From the NCBI RefSeq assembly GCF_945869175.1, contig NZ_CAMBNZ010000012.1, positions 1 through 42,871 on the forward strand: DNA of 42,871 nucleotides, given 5' to 3'. Source of the DNA: Limnohabitans sp. Rim8 (lineage in GTDB: Bacteria > Pseudomonadota > Gammaproteobacteria > Burkholderiales > Burkholderiaceae_C). This document shows, one piece after another, positions 8,789 through 17,826 of this stretch. Positions within the stretch are counted from its first letter, which is position 1. Each line of letters starts with the position of its first letter. Under the pieces are notes generated by a model. The model ran no database searches. It saw only the letters and a program-made list of their open reading frames with translations, and was not told where the DNA came from. A program made the position numbers and the translations under genes.

Positions 8789-9430
8789 ATGACACGCGGT
8801 TTGTTCATCAGTTTTGAAGGCATCGACGGTGCGGGCAAATCCACCCACTTGGCGCTGGTGGCTCAGCTGTTTCGGGAGGCGGGCAGGGCGGTGGTGCTCA
8901 GCCGCGAGCCCGGCGGCACCCCTTTGGCTGAAAAATTGCGTGACTTGGCTTTGCATGAGCCGATGGATGCCTTGACCGAAGCCTTGTTGATGTTTGCTGC
9001 CCGCCGCGAGCACTTGGTTCAGGTGATCGAGCCTGCGCTGGCACGGGGCGATGTGGTCTTGTGCGACCGTTTCACCGATGCCACCTTTGCATACCAAGGC
9101 GGTGGACGCGGCTTTGATTGGCAGGTATTGGGGCAGCTGGAGCGCATGGTTCAAGCCTTGCCCGGTGGCGCTTTGCGCCAACCGGATTTGACCGTTTGGT
9201 TTGACCTGGAGCCGCACATCGCCGCCCAGCGCTTGGCAACGGCCAGGGTGCCCGACAAATTTGAGTCTCAATCTGCTGACTTTTTTACTGCCGTGCGCGC
9301 CGGCTATGCCCGGCGCATGGCCGAAATGCCCCGCCGGTTTGCCCGCATCGATGCAGCCCAGCCTGTGCAGGCCGTCGCAGACGATGTGGTTCGGTTGATT
9401 CAAGCTTTGCTGAGTGGGGCCGTGGCATGA
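8789..9430 (+). CDS. tmk: thymidylate kinase
   Basis: Phosphorylates dTMP to dTDP, the step before dTTP. The 213-residue protein has the normal family length. The P-loop [10 protein letters not shown] is at about residues 11-20, the DR motif with [17 protein letters not shown] in the middle, and the LID region near [15 protein letters not shown]. Its stop overlaps the holB start in an ATGA, so tmk and holB are translationally coupled. Confidence 0.97.
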   Translation: MTRGLFISFEGIDGAGKSTHLALVAQLFREAGRAVVLSREPGGTPLAEKLRDLALHEPMDALTEALLMFAARREHLVQVIEPALARGDVVLCDRFTDATFAYQGGGRGFDWQVLGQLERMVQALPGGALRQPDLTVWFDLEPHIAAQRLATARVPDKFESQSADFFTAVRAGYARRMAEMPRRFARIDAAQPVQAVADDVVRLIQALLSGAVA

Positions 9431-10431
9431 GCGCTGTCCTGAACGCCCCATGGATTGCCCGCCAGGCCAAGGAATTGCTCGCACAGCGGGGGCATGCCTG
9501 GTTGCTCCAAGGCCCGTCGGGTTTGGGCCAATATGAATTGGCATTGGCTTTGGCAAGCGCTTGGTTGTGTGAAAAACCTACGTTGCAGGGCGCTTGTGGT
9601 GACTGCCCCAGCTGCCATGCGATTGCAGTGCGTACCCATGCCGATCTGGCCGTGCTGATGCCCGAGACCGTAATGCTGGCGCTGGGTTGGCCTTTGTCGG
9701 AAAAGGCCCAAGACGAGATCGACAAGAAAACCCGCAAGCCGAGCAAAGAGATTCGAGTGGATGCCATGCGTGATGCGGTGGAGTTTTCTCAGCGCACCGA
9801 TGCCCGCGGACGCGGCAAAGCGGTGCTGGTTTTTCCTGCCGAGCGCATGAACACCATCACGGCCAATGCCCTGCTCAAAACATTGGAAGAGCCGCCTGGC
9901 GATGTGCGTTTTGTACTGGCCACCGAGGCCAGCCACATGCTGCTGCCCACCATCCGCAGCCGGTGCTTGTCCCACACCATGCAGTGGCCGGGGACCGACG
10001 AAGCCTTGACTTGGTTGAGCGGGCAGGGTGTTTCCGCCCCTGTGGCGCAGTCTTTGTTGCGCAGCGCAGGTGGCAGGCCCAACGATGTGTTGCGCCAGGG
10101 CGAGGCCGGCTTGTCACCCGAGTGGTGGGCCGCTCTGCCCCAAGCCATGCGCCATGGCGATGCCCGGCATCTGGCGGATTTGAGTCCAGCGCAGGCTGTG
10201 GACGCTTTGCAAAAGCTTTGCCATGATTTGGTGTTGCACCAGTCGGGTGCTTCTCCGCGCTTCTTTGAAACGGCCCAATTGCCCGCCAGCCATGCCCCAT
10301 TGGCGGTGCTGACCGATTGGTTCAAGCGCCTGATGCAGTCTGCCCGGACGGCCGAGCACCCCTTCAATGCCGGTCTGATGCTGGAAGCTTTGACCGCTGA
10401 CGCCCAACAAACCCTGATGTCCAAGGGCTGA
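9427..10431 (+). CDS. holB: DNA polymerase III subunit delta'
   Basis: The delta' subunit of the clamp loader. The 334-residue protein has the AAA+ fold, but the Walker A lysine is absent ([11 protein letters not shown]), which is normal for delta' because it does not bind ATP. The zinc module is seen in [10 protein letters not shown], the delta' signature in [11 protein letters not shown], and the SRC arginine-finger motif in IRSRC. The start ATG at 9427 overlaps the tmk stop. The tatD gene follows after 3 bases. Confidence 0.94.
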   Translation: MSAVLNAPWIARQAKELLAQRGHAWLLQGPSGLGQYELALALASAWLCEKPTLQGACGDCPSCHAIAVRTHADLAVLMPETVMLALGWPLSEKAQDEIDKKTRKPSKEIRVDAMRDAVEFSQRTDARGRGKAVLVFPAERMNTITANALLKTLEEPPGDVRFVLATEASHMLLPTIRSRCLSHTMQWPGTDEALTWLSGQGVSAPVAQSLLRSAGGRPNDVLRQGEAGLSPEWWAALPQAMRHGDARHLADLSPAQAVDALQKLCHDLVLHQSGASPRFFETAQLPASHAPLAVLTDWFKRLMQSARTAEHPFNAGLMLEALTADAQQTLMSKG

Positions 10432-10434
10432 GCC

Positions 10435-11241
10435 ATGTACACCGATTCTCATTGCCACCTGAACTTTCCCGAGTTGATGGGTCAGTTGGACAACATCCTC
10501 CAGGCCATGATGGCGGCCCAGGTGACCCGCGCCCTGTGCATTTGCACCACCATGGAAAATTTTGACGAGGTTCACGGCTTGGCCATTGCCCACGAGAACA
10601 TGTGGGCTACGGTGGGTGTGCACCCTGACAACGAAGGTGTGCGTGAACCCAGCTTGCAAGACTTGCTCGATGGCGCAGCCCGCCCCAAAGTGGTGGCGAT
10701 CGGAGAAACCGGTCTGGATTATTACCAAATGGAGGAGCGCAAAGGCGGGCGCAAAGTGGCCGACATGGCGTGGCAACGTGAGCGCTTTCGCACCCACATC
10801 CGTGCAGCGCGCCAGACAGGACTGCCCATGGTGATTCACACCCGACAGGCTTCTGACGACACCATCGCCCTATTGAAAGAAGAGGGTGAATGGGGCGACT
10901 CGGCTTCCGCTGGGGGTGTTTTTCACTGTTTCACCGAAAGCATGCAGGTGGCCAAAGCGGCGCTGGACTTGGGTTTTTACATTTCTCTGTCCGGGATCTT
11001 GACGTTCAAGACCGCCGTGGATTTGCGCGAAGTGGCCAAATTTGTGCCCGATGACCGCTTGTTGATCGAAACCGACAGTCCGTATTTGGCACCTGTGCCA
11101 TACCGTGGCAAGTTGAACAACCCCTCTTATGTGCCCTATGTGGCCAAGTTGTTGGGTGAGTTGCGAGGCGTCAGTTCGGAGTCGATTGGCGAATTGACAA
11201 CGCAAAACTTCTTGAATTTGTTTTCCAAAACAGCTGTTTGA
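10435..11241 (+). CDS. TatD family metal-dependent hydrolase (DNase)
   Basis: A 268-residue TIM-barrel hydrolase of the TatD/YcfH family. Metal ligands are visible as HCHLNF at residues 6-11, the Glu of GETGLDYY, His of VIHTRQ, His of GVFHCFTE and Asp of IETDSPYLAPVPYRG. TatD proteins show 3'-5' exonuclease activity on DNA in several bacteria; the physiological role is not settled. It lies 3 bases after holB, the place where ycfH commonly sits. Confidence 0.94.
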   Translation: MYTDSHCHLNFPELMGQLDNILQAMMAAQVTRALCICTTMENFDEVHGLAIAHENMWATVGVHPDNEGVREPSLQDLLDGAARPKVVAIGETGLDYYQMEERKGGRKVADMAWQRERFRTHIRAARQTGLPMVIHTRQASDDTIALLKEEGEWGDSASAGGVFHCFTESMQVAKAALDLGFYISLSGILTFKTAVDLREVAKFVPDDRLLIETDSPYLAPVPYRGKLNNPSYVPYVAKLLGELRGVSSESIGELTTQNFLNLFSKTAV

Positions 11242-11247
11242 AATTTC

Positions 11248-11976
11248 ATGAAAAACATTAGCCTTTTGAAAAAGTTCATTGTTTATATTGTATTTTTTGG
11301 TCACACTTCATGTGCTTTCGCAGGTGCCTATGAGGATTTTTTCAAGGCCATACACTTGGACGATGTCAAAACCGTTCAGGCCTTATTGCAGCGTGGATTT
11401 GATCCCAACACCGTCAATACGAACGGTGTTACTGGTTTGATGTTGGCTGTGCGCGAGCCTTCGCTCAAAGTGGCTGAACTGTTGGCCAACTCGCCCAAGG
11501 TGAAGGCTGAAGTCCGCAATGAGAACGACGAGAGTGTGCTGATGCTGGCGGCACTCAAAGGGTATTTGCCTTTGGTCAAAAAGCTGGTTGAGCGCGATGC
11601 CGATGTCAACAAAACCGGCTGGACGCCATTGCATTACGCGGCGTCCGCTGGTCAAGTGCCCGTGATCGAGTACCTCTTGGACAACAGTGCTTACATCGAT
11701 GCCGAGTCGCCCAATGGCACCACGCCACTGATGATGGCGGCGATGTATGGCAGCCCGCAAGCCGTCAAGGTGCTGATCCAGGCGGGTGCCGACTTGAACA
11801 TCAAGAACCAATTGGGTTTGTCCGCGCTGGATTTTGCTGTGCGCGGCAACCGTCAAAACGCGAAGGAACTGATTGAGACAGGCCTGCAGCGCGAGGCTGC
11901 GCGTGCTGCAAAGCTTCCTTCACCAGCAGACCCTGCAACTGAGTCTGTTTCAAAGGCTTTCAAGACTGGTTGGTGA
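11248..11976 (+). CDS. exported ankyrin-repeat protein
   Basis: A 242-residue protein with an N-terminal signal peptide (basic MKNISLLKKF, hydrophobic IVYIVFFG, likely cleavage after SCAFA near residue 26) and then about five ankyrin repeats, for example GWTPLHYAASAGQVPVIEYL and GTTPLMMAAMYGSPQAVKVL. Ankyrin arrays bind other proteins; the periplasmic partner is unknown. The C-terminal 30 residues are unstructured and Ala/Pro-rich. It starts 6 bases after tatD, so it is probably in the same operon. Such a gene after tatD recurs in betaproteobacteria as far as I know. Confidence 0.87.
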   Translation: MKNISLLKKFIVYIVFFGHTSCAFAGAYEDFFKAIHLDDVKTVQALLQRGFDPNTVNTNGVTGLMLAVREPSLKVAELLANSPKVKAEVRNENDESVLMLAALKGYLPLVKKLVERDADVNKTGWTPLHYAASAGQVPVIEYLLDNSAYIDAESPNGTTPLMMAAMYGSPQAVKVLIQAGADLNIKNQLGLSALDFAVRGNRQNAKELIETGLQREAARAAKLPSPADPATESVSKAFKTGW

Positions 11977-11982
11977 TGCGCG

Positions 11983-12002
11983 GGTGGCGTCTAGATGCCA
12001 CC
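11983..12002. other. near-perfect palindrome / stem-loop after the ankyrin gene
   Basis: GGTGGC at 11983-11988 and GCCACC at 11997-12002 enclose TCTAGA, itself a palindrome, so the 20 bases are symmetric apart from a G/T pair. It starts 6 bases after the ankyrin stop. No T-run follows, so it may be a weak terminator, an mRNA 3'-end stabiliser or an operator for the HU gene. Confidence 0.35.
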
Positions 12003-12144
12003 TCTGATATCATTAAGTTCATACGATGCATATTATGTAAAGTTAAAAACAAGCAAGCAAGTTGATGAAATTGCGAAAATTTATGTGCAGCACACATCAC
12101 TCGCATGGCAAAATCATGCCGTTCTATTCATTTGGAGAAAAATC

Positions 12145-12426
12145 TTGAACAAAGCAGAACTGATTGAAGCATTGGCCAAAGAAACAGACATGTCCAAAGC
12201 AGCTGCCGGCCGTGCTGTGAGCGCCTTGGTGGACATCATCACCAAAACCGTTGCCAAAAAACAAGACGTGCAATTGATTGGTTTCGGTACATTCAAAGCT
12301 GCCAAGCGCGCAGCACGCGTTGGCAAGAACCCACGCACTGGTGAGAAATTGAAAATCGCCGCGGCCACTGTGCCCCGTTTTTCTGCAGGTGCTGCATTCA
12401 AAGCTGCTGTGAACAAAAAGAAGTAA
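12145..12426 (+). CDS. hupB: HU family DNA-binding protein, TTG start
   Basis: A histone-like HU protein that bends and compacts DNA as a dimer. From the TTG at 12145 it has 93 residues, close to the family length of about 90, beginning (M)NKAELIEALAKET. The signature GFGTF is at about residues 46-50 and the DNA-binding arm RVGKNPRTGEKLKIAA at about 58-73. A good ribosome site GGAG ends 7 bases before the TTG, and no ATG is suitably placed. The open frame continues upstream to 11995, but that part has no HU likeness and is untranslated leader. A strong terminator follows. Confidence 0.94.
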   Translation: MNKAELIEALAKETDMSKAAAGRAVSALVDIITKTVAKKQDVQLIGFGTFKAAKRAARVGKNPRTGEKLKIAAATVPRFSAGAAFKAAVNKKK

Positions 12427-12446
12427 TCGCGTATTGCTTCGCCGAG

Positions 12447-12482
12447 AGGCAGCCTAGGTGAGTCACCTGGCTGCCTTTTTTT
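12447..12482 (+). terminator. rho-independent terminator of the HU gene
   Basis: A long stem: AGGCAGCC at 12447-12454 pairs with GGCTGCCT at 12469-12476, and inside it AGGTGA pairs with TCACCT around a single G. Seven T follow. It lies 20 bases after the HU stop. Confidence 0.9.
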
Positions 12483-12608
12483 ATGCCATGACCTTGCATG
12501 TGCTGCCCTGACTGGGATGCGAACAGACGGGTGATGAACTGAACGAATTCAGCCTAGGGGAAGTGAAGCACAATCACAGTCATCAACTACAGGATGACAG
12601 CAGTTTTT

Positions 12609-13535
12609 ATGGCGATTCAATGGTTCCCAGGACACATGCACCTCACGCGCAAAGCGATTGGGGAGCGCATCAAAGACATCGACGTCGTCATTGAAATGTT
12701 GGATGCCCGTTTGCCCGGCTCCAGCGCCAACCCCATGTTGGCAGAGCTGATACAAGGCAAACCGGGTCTCAAAATCTTGAGCAAACAAGATTTGGCCGAT
12801 CCCGTTCAAACCCGTGCATGGTTGGAACACTACAACGCCCTGCCAGACGTGCGGGCTTTGGCTTTGGACACCAGCATGGTCTCACCCGCCAAAGCCTTGA
12901 TCGAAGCCTGTCAACAATTGGCACCGCGGCGCGGCGGGATGGTCAAACCCATGCGTGTGCTCATTTGTGGCATCCCCAACGTCGGAAAATCCACCCTGAT
13001 CAACACCCTCAAAGGCAAGCGTGCCGCCAAAACCGGTGACGAAGCGGGTGTGACCAAGCAGGAAATGCGCATTGCTTTGGCCGATGATTTTTACCTCTAT
13101 GACACCCCAGGTGTGCTGTGGCCGCGCATCATCGTCGAACAAAGTGGCTTCAATTTAGCCGCCAGTGGTGCCATTGGTGTCAATGCTTTTGACGAAGAGG
13201 TGGTTGCACTTGAATTACTCCATTACCTGATTCCCCACTACCCTCAAGCGCTGACAGACCGGTACAAGATCAACGATGTGTCGGGTCACACCGACGAAAC
13301 CCTGCTCGAAGCCATCGGGCGTGTGCGCGGCGCTGTGCAAAGCGGTGGCCGTGTCAACACCACAAAAGCTGCGCACCTGGTGATTCACGATTTTCGGGCT
13401 TGCGCATTGGGGCCAGTTACGCTGGAAACGCCAAAGGAGTTCTTCCAATGGCTGGACGAGGGCAAGAAGGCCGACGCCGAGCGGGCTGTGCGAAAAAAGA
13501 GCACCGAAAAAGCCAAAAAGGCACCGCGCAAGTGA
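12609..13535 (+). CDS. rbgA: ribosome biogenesis GTPase YlqF/RbgA
   Basis: A circularly permuted GTPase that assists late 50S subunit assembly. The 308-residue protein begins MAIQWFPGHMHLTRKAI, the family N-terminus. The GTPase motifs run in permuted order: G4 as SKQDLAD near residue 57, then G1 GIPNVGKST near residue 120, and G3 DTPG near residue 165. The C-terminal RNA-binding region is basic and ends in KKSTEKAKKAPRK. An in-frame ATG at 12594 is also possible, but the start at 12609 matches the family. Confidence 0.92.
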   Translation: MAIQWFPGHMHLTRKAIGERIKDIDVVIEMLDARLPGSSANPMLAELIQGKPGLKILSKQDLADPVQTRAWLEHYNALPDVRALALDTSMVSPAKALIEACQQLAPRRGGMVKPMRVLICGIPNVGKSTLINTLKGKRAAKTGDEAGVTKQEMRIALADDFYLYDTPGVLWPRIIVEQSGFNLAASGAIGVNAFDEEVVALELLHYLIPHYPQALTDRYKINDVSGHTDETLLEAIGRVRGAVQSGGRVNTTKAAHLVIHDFRACALGPVTLETPKEFFQWLDEGKKADAERAVRKKSTEKAKKAPRK

Positions 13536-13646
13536 TTCCATGGGCGAGCTGTCACGCCTGTGATCGGACAGCCTCAAGCGAGACACTGCCGCCTGTGTTT
13601 TTCCTCTAGGATGTTTTGAAGCAGATGAACTGCTTGGAGACAGACG

Positions 13647-14600
13647 ATGAAAAATTCAATCAAAAAGTGCTTTGCTGGACTGGTGTTGGTCATGGGTGCA
13701 GCCCAAGCGGCCTACCCTGACAAGACCATCAAAATCGTGGTCGCATTCCCGCCCGGTAGCTCCACCGACATCGTGGCCCGCGCCCTCGGGCAACCTTTGT
13801 CAGAGGCCTTGGGCCAGCCTGTGGTGATCGAAAACCGCCCAGGCGCAGGGGGCAACATTGGCACACAGGCCGTGGCCCGGTCCGCAGCCGATGGCTACAC
13901 CTTCCTGATGCACAGTGTGGCTTACTCGGTGAACCCCTCGCTCTACAGCAAGGCTGGCTACGAAGTCGGCAAAGAACTGACGGGCGTGGCCATGGCCGCC
14001 GTTTCCCCCAACATCATTTATGTGCACCCCTCGGTCAAGGCCAACAGTCTCAAGGAATTGCTCTCGCTGGCGCCCACTGACAAGCTCAGCTACGCCTCTT
14101 CAGGCAATGGCACGACCACCCACCTGGGGGCTGAACTGCTGTTTCGCAACCTGGCCAAAGTGGACATCTTGCACATTCCACATGCACCGGCATCTGCGGC
14201 CAATGCCGTGGTCAGTGGGCAAGTGCCTGTCGGTTCGACCTCCATTCCCCCTGTGGTGCAACTGGCCAAAGCGGGCAAAGTTCGCGCCTTGGCCGTGACC
14301 AGCAGCAAGCGTAGCGGAGCCCTCCCCGATGTGCCGACCGTGGCCGAATTGGGCTACGCTGGTTTTGAAGCCAACACCTGGTTCGCCATGTTGGCACCTG
14401 CAGGCACCCCGCGTGAAGTGCTCGACCGCGTCAACAGCGAGGTCAACAAAATTCTGCAAAACAAAGCGCTCAATGACAGCTTTGCTGCGCAGTCGCTTGA
14501 AACGGTGCGCATGGACCGTATCACGCTGGACAACTACCTGAGTACCGAAGCCAAGAAGTGGGGGCAAGTGGTCCTGCAAACTGGTGCCAAAGTGGACTGA
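13647..14600 (+). CDS. Bug family tripartite tricarboxylate transporter substrate-binding protein
   Basis: A 317-residue periplasmic binding protein. The signal peptide is MKNSIKKCFAGLVLVMGAAQA with cleavage near residue 21. The Bug signature follows: YPDKTIKIVVAFPPGSSTD, then VARALGQPLSEALGQPVVIENRPGAGGNIG split across residues 40-70. The genes for the TTT membrane subunits are not in the window, which is usual for orphan Bug proteins of Burkholderiales. The ligand is probably a small carboxylate, but it cannot be deduced. GGAGA lies 8 bases before the ATG. The next two genes (FAH-type hydrolase and FAD monooxygenase) suggest an aromatic or keto-acid substrate. Confidence 0.93.
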   Translation: MKNSIKKCFAGLVLVMGAAQAAYPDKTIKIVVAFPPGSSTDIVARALGQPLSEALGQPVVIENRPGAGGNIGTQAVARSAADGYTFLMHSVAYSVNPSLYSKAGYEVGKELTGVAMAAVSPNIIYVHPSVKANSLKELLSLAPTDKLSYASSGNGTTTHLGAELLFRNLAKVDILHIPHAPASAANAVVSGQVPVGSTSIPPVVQLAKAGKVRALAVTSSKRSGALPDVPTVAELGYAGFEANTWFAMLAPAGTPREVLDRVNSEVNKILQNKALNDSFAAQSLETVRMDRITLDNYLSTEAKKWGQVVLQTGAKVD

Positions 14601-14647
14601 TCAATTCTCTCCCCTATTCCGAATCCACCCTCTCAAAGAAAGACCCC

Positions 14648-15517
14648 ATGCGACTGATCAGCTACACGCAAAACCACACCACCCGCTATGGGGTTTTGAA
14701 GGACCACGGGGTGGTGGACATGCGTGAATGCATGGACAACGCACCCAGCAGCATCAATGATTTCTTTGGGCTGGCCAGCGGTAACGCCGCGCTGATGGCC
14801 AGCATTGTGCAGCGTGCAACCAGCGCCTTGGCCACGCCAGTGGACCAAGTCAGCCTGCTGCCCTGCGTGCCCCGCCCCAGCAAAATTCTTTGCCTGGGGG
14901 TCAATTACCATGACCATGCGGCCGAAGGCGGCAACAAAGTGGCGGACTACCCCACCATCTTTTTTCGGGGCCCCTCCTCTCTTTTGGCACATGGCGGCAC
15001 CATCCCGATTCCCCCCATTTCCTCATCTCTGGATTACGAAGCCGAACTGGCCCTGGTGATCGGCAAGACCACCCGAAACGTGACTGAGGACCAAGCGCTC
15101 GACTCGGTGTTTGCTTACGCCTGCTTCAACGATGCAACTTTTAGAGACTTTCAACGCAAAACCACCCAATGGACCGTGGGCAAGAACTTTGACGAAACCG
15201 GTGGTTTTGGCCCCTGCTTGGTCACCGCCGACGAGTTACCCCCAGGTTGCGTTGGGCTGCACATCGAATCCCGCCTGAACGGCCAAGTGATGCAAAGTGC
15301 CTCGACCACCGACATGGTGTTCCATGTGGCCCCCACCATTGCCATGATGTCGGCCTGCATGACGCTGGAGCCCGGTGATGTGATTGTGATGGGTACCCCT
15401 GCAGGCGTGGGCTACGCGCGCAAGCCGCCGGTTTGGATGCAGCCTGGCGACACCATCGAAATCGACATCGAAGGCATCGGTGTTTTGAGCAACCAGGTTG
15501 GCCTGAAGGCACGCTGA
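14648..15517 (+). CDS. fumarylacetoacetate hydrolase (FAH) family protein
   Basis: A 289-residue protein of the FAH superfamily, whose members hydrolyse or decarboxylate acylpyruvates and 2-oxo acids formed in aromatic ring breakdown. The fold's metal and active-site patterns are present: LGVNYHDHAAEGG, FFRGPSSL, DYEAELALVIGK, FNDATFRDFQRKTTQWTVGK and GTPAGVGYARKPPVW. The ATG at 14648 (MRLISYTQNHTTRYGV) is the family-like start; an extension to 14558 overlaps the Bug gene. The close FAD monooxygenase gene, 14 bases downstream, supports a role in aromatic catabolism. The exact reaction is unknown. Confidence 0.9.
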   Translation: MRLISYTQNHTTRYGVLKDHGVVDMRECMDNAPSSINDFFGLASGNAALMASIVQRATSALATPVDQVSLLPCVPRPSKILCLGVNYHDHAAEGGNKVADYPTIFFRGPSSLLAHGGTIPIPPISSSLDYEAELALVIGKTTRNVTEDQALDSVFAYACFNDATFRDFQRKTTQWTVGKNFDETGGFGPCLVTADELPPGCVGLHIESRLNGQVMQSASTTDMVFHVAPTIAMMSACMTLEPGDVIVMGTPAGVGYARKPPVWMQPGDTIEIDIEGIGVLSNQVGLKAR

Positions 15518-15531
15518 AAGTAGCCCCCTTC

Positions 15532-17205
15532 ATGACACCCAATCTCCAAGTGGATGTGCTGATCGCCGGTGGCGGTCCTTGCGGCTTGATGCTGGCAATT
15601 GAATTGGGACGGCGCAACATCCGCTGTTTGTTGGTGGATGCCAAACCTGGCACGGCCTTCAACCCGCAGGCCAATGCGACCCAAGCCCGAACCATGGAGC
15701 ATTTTCGCCGTCTGGGCTTTGCGCATGACATCCGCAGCATGGGGTTGCCGCCCGACCACCCCACCGACATCGCTTACCTGACGCGCTTTGCGGGCACCGA
15801 GTTGGCCCGCTTGCGCCTGCCCACCGCCGCCGATGCGCCACAAGCCATCAAGAACATGTCGGGCTCGTGGAGCGCTGCCGAGCTGCCCCACCGCGTCTCG
15901 CAAAAATACGTCGAGGTCTGCCTGCATCGCCATGCGCAGCAGCAGGCCAGCGTCGAGATGCGCTACGGCTGGCAGCTCTCATCGTTTCAAGACATGGGCG
16001 ACGGTATCGAAGCGGTGGTGCAATCCGTGCACGGCGAAGATCGCCTGAACGTCAAAGCCGCCTACCTGCTGGGCGCAGACGGTGCGCGCAGTTTTGTGCG
16101 CCACCAGCTGGGCATTCCCTGGGGCGGCGCCACCGGCTTCAAGCGCAAGTTCATGGGCGGCAAGATGCTGGCGGTCTACCTCAAGGCACCTGACTTTTAT
16201 GACCGCAACCCCAACGACCGCTCTTGGATGTATGTGGTGGTCAACCCCGAGCTGCGCGCCTTCATCATGTCGGTCGATGGCGTGAGTGAGTTTGCCTTCC
16301 ACATCCAGATGGCCGACGATGCCGCCACCGAAGCGCTGACCCCAGCCGATGCACGTCGCTTGTTTGCCTTGGCTTATGGTCAGACCATTGACATCGAAAT
16401 CCTGTCCATGGCCACCTGGATGGCGGGTCACGCCCTGGTGGCCGAATCCTTCCAGCAAGGTCGCGTCTTTTTGGGGGGTGATGCGGCGCACCTTTTCACC
16501 CCCACAGGGGGCCTGGGCTACAACACGGCGGTTGAAGATGCCGTCAACCTCAGCTGGAAACTGGCCAGCGTGATCAAAGGCCAGGCCCCAGCCGCCTTGC
16601 TGGACAGCTACCACCTCGAGCGACACCCTCTGGCCAGGCGCAACACCGGCTATGCCAGGCAGTTTGCCGACTCGATCGGCCTGTTTGAAGCCGCACCCGA
16701 GCTCGAAGATGACAGCCCGCAAGGTGAAGCGGCCCGTGCCATCGCTTCGGATTACCTGAATGGCCATGTTCGGCGCGAATTCAACATACCGGGCGTGACC
16801 TTTGGCGGGCGCTATGACAACAGCCCCATCATCGTGGGCGATGGCAGCACCGCCCCGCCCGATTCAGCCAACAGCTACACACCATGCGCCACGCCGGGTG
16901 GCAGACCACCCCATGCGTGGTTGGCCGATGGCCGTTCGCTTTTTGACACCTTCCATGCCGAATGGACCCTGCTGGTGTTGGGCACCGAGCCTGCCGACAC
17001 CACCGCCTTTGAAAGCGCAGCGGCATCCCTGGGCGTGGATTTGAAAGTCGTGCACCAGCCCAGTCCCGAGATCGAGGTGCTTTACGAGGCCCCCTTGGTG
17101 TTGATCCGCCCAGATCAAATCGTGGCTTGGCGTGGACAAGACGGTCTGCAGGCCACCAAGATCTTGGCGCATGTGATGGGCCTGGGCGTTACAGTGCTTG
17201 CATGA
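15532..17205 (+). CDS. FAD-dependent aromatic monooxygenase (PHBH-fold, phenol hydroxylase-like)
   Basis: A 557-residue class A flavoprotein hydroxylase, which would add one oxygen atom from O2 to an aromatic ring using NAD(P)H. The FAD-binding GGGPCG is at about residues 13-18, the conserved LGADGARSFVR near residue 180, and the second FAD motif LGGDAAHLFTPTGGLGYNTA near residue 320. The last 120 residues resemble the thioredoxin-like C-terminal domain of phenol hydroxylase-type enzymes. The family includes MhpA and 2,4-dichlorophenol 6-monooxygenase. The start ATG 15532 avoids overlap with the FAH gene. With the Bug and FAH genes it forms a likely three-gene catabolic unit. Confidence 0.9.
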   Translation: MTPNLQVDVLIAGGGPCGLMLAIELGRRNIRCLLVDAKPGTAFNPQANATQARTMEHFRRLGFAHDIRSMGLPPDHPTDIAYLTRFAGTELARLRLPTAADAPQAIKNMSGSWSAAELPHRVSQKYVEVCLHRHAQQQASVEMRYGWQLSSFQDMGDGIEAVVQSVHGEDRLNVKAAYLLGADGARSFVRHQLGIPWGGATGFKRKFMGGKMLAVYLKAPDFYDRNPNDRSWMYVVVNPELRAFIMSVDGVSEFAFHIQMADDAATEALTPADARRLFALAYGQTIDIEILSMATWMAGHALVAESFQQGRVFLGGDAAHLFTPTGGLGYNTAVEDAVNLSWKLASVIKGQAPAALLDSYHLERHPLARRNTGYARQFADSIGLFEAAPELEDDSPQGEAARAIASDYLNGHVRREFNIPGVTFGGRYDNSPIIVGDGSTAPPDSANSYTPCATPGGRPPHAWLADGRSLFDTFHAEWTLLVLGTEPADTTAFESAAASLGVDLKVVHQPSPEIEVLYEAPLVLIRPDQIVAWRGQDGLQATKILAHVMGLGVTVLA

Positions 17206-17226
17206 CCATGAATTCTGAACGCCTGA

Positions 17227-17820
17227 ATGAACACACGCCTGACCACGCCGGACAAAGACGCCATCGCCCTGCTCCCCCCTTTTGAGCGAGTGGGCTTGGA
17301 CCGCATCACGCTGGTCGACACAGGCCCCAAAGCGCGAGAGGCACATAGGCAGTTGCTTGAATCCCCGGCCTGGGGTTTTGACACCGAGTCCAAACCCACC
17401 TTCAAAGTGGGCGAACAATCGGATGGCCCCCATGTGTTGCAACTGTCCACGGCCGAGCGGGCTTGGGTGTTTCAGCTGCACGACCCCGATTGCAGCGCCG
17501 TGGCAGCCGCGTTGCTGGCCCATCCGGGCATCGACAAGGCTGGTTTTGGTCTCGGGGATGACCGCAAGCGCATCATCCACAAACTGGGCATCGAGCCTCT
17601 GGGGATTTTGGAGCTCAACACCCTTTTTCACCAACGGGGTTACCGCAAAGACATGGGTGTCAAGGGCGCTGTGGCCGTACTGTTCCATCAGCGCTTCATC
17701 AAGTCCAAAAAAGCCGCCACCAGCAACTGGGCCAACCCCCGCTTGAGCGAGACGCAACTGGTGTATGCCGCCAACGACGCCTATGCGGCCTTCCGTGTTT
17801 GGGAAGCCTTGAAGGTCTGA
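17227..17820 (+). CDS. 3'-5' exonuclease domain protein (RNase D-like, DEDDy)
   Basis: A 197-residue stand-alone exonuclease domain. The DEDD motifs are visible: FDTESKPTF (Asp and Glu), then DKAGFGLGDDRKRI, and the final YxxxD as YAANDAYAA. There is no HRDC domain, so it is shorter than full RNase D and closer to the small DnaQ-superfamily exonucleases. It may act on RNA or DNA 3' ends. It begins 21 bases after the monooxygenase gene and ends 6 bases from the convergent nitroreductase gene; there is no clear functional link to either. Confidence 0.86.
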   Translation: MNTRLTTPDKDAIALLPPFERVGLDRITLVDTGPKAREAHRQLLESPAWGFDTESKPTFKVGEQSDGPHVLQLSTAERAWVFQLHDPDCSAVAAALLAHPGIDKAGFGLGDDRKRIIHKLGIEPLGILELNTLFHQRGYRKDMGVKGAVAVLFHQRFIKSKKAATSNWANPRLSETQLVYAANDAYAAFRVWEALKV

Positions 17821-17826
17821 AGACGT

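Noticed and set aside
9427-10431. defective ATPase because of the missing Walker A lysine in HolB
   Set aside because: This loss is normal for delta' subunits of the clamp loader and does not indicate damage.
11995-12144. 50-residue N-terminal extension of the HU protein
   Set aside because: No similarity to HU, no ribosome site at 11995, and a good site directly before the TTG at 12145.
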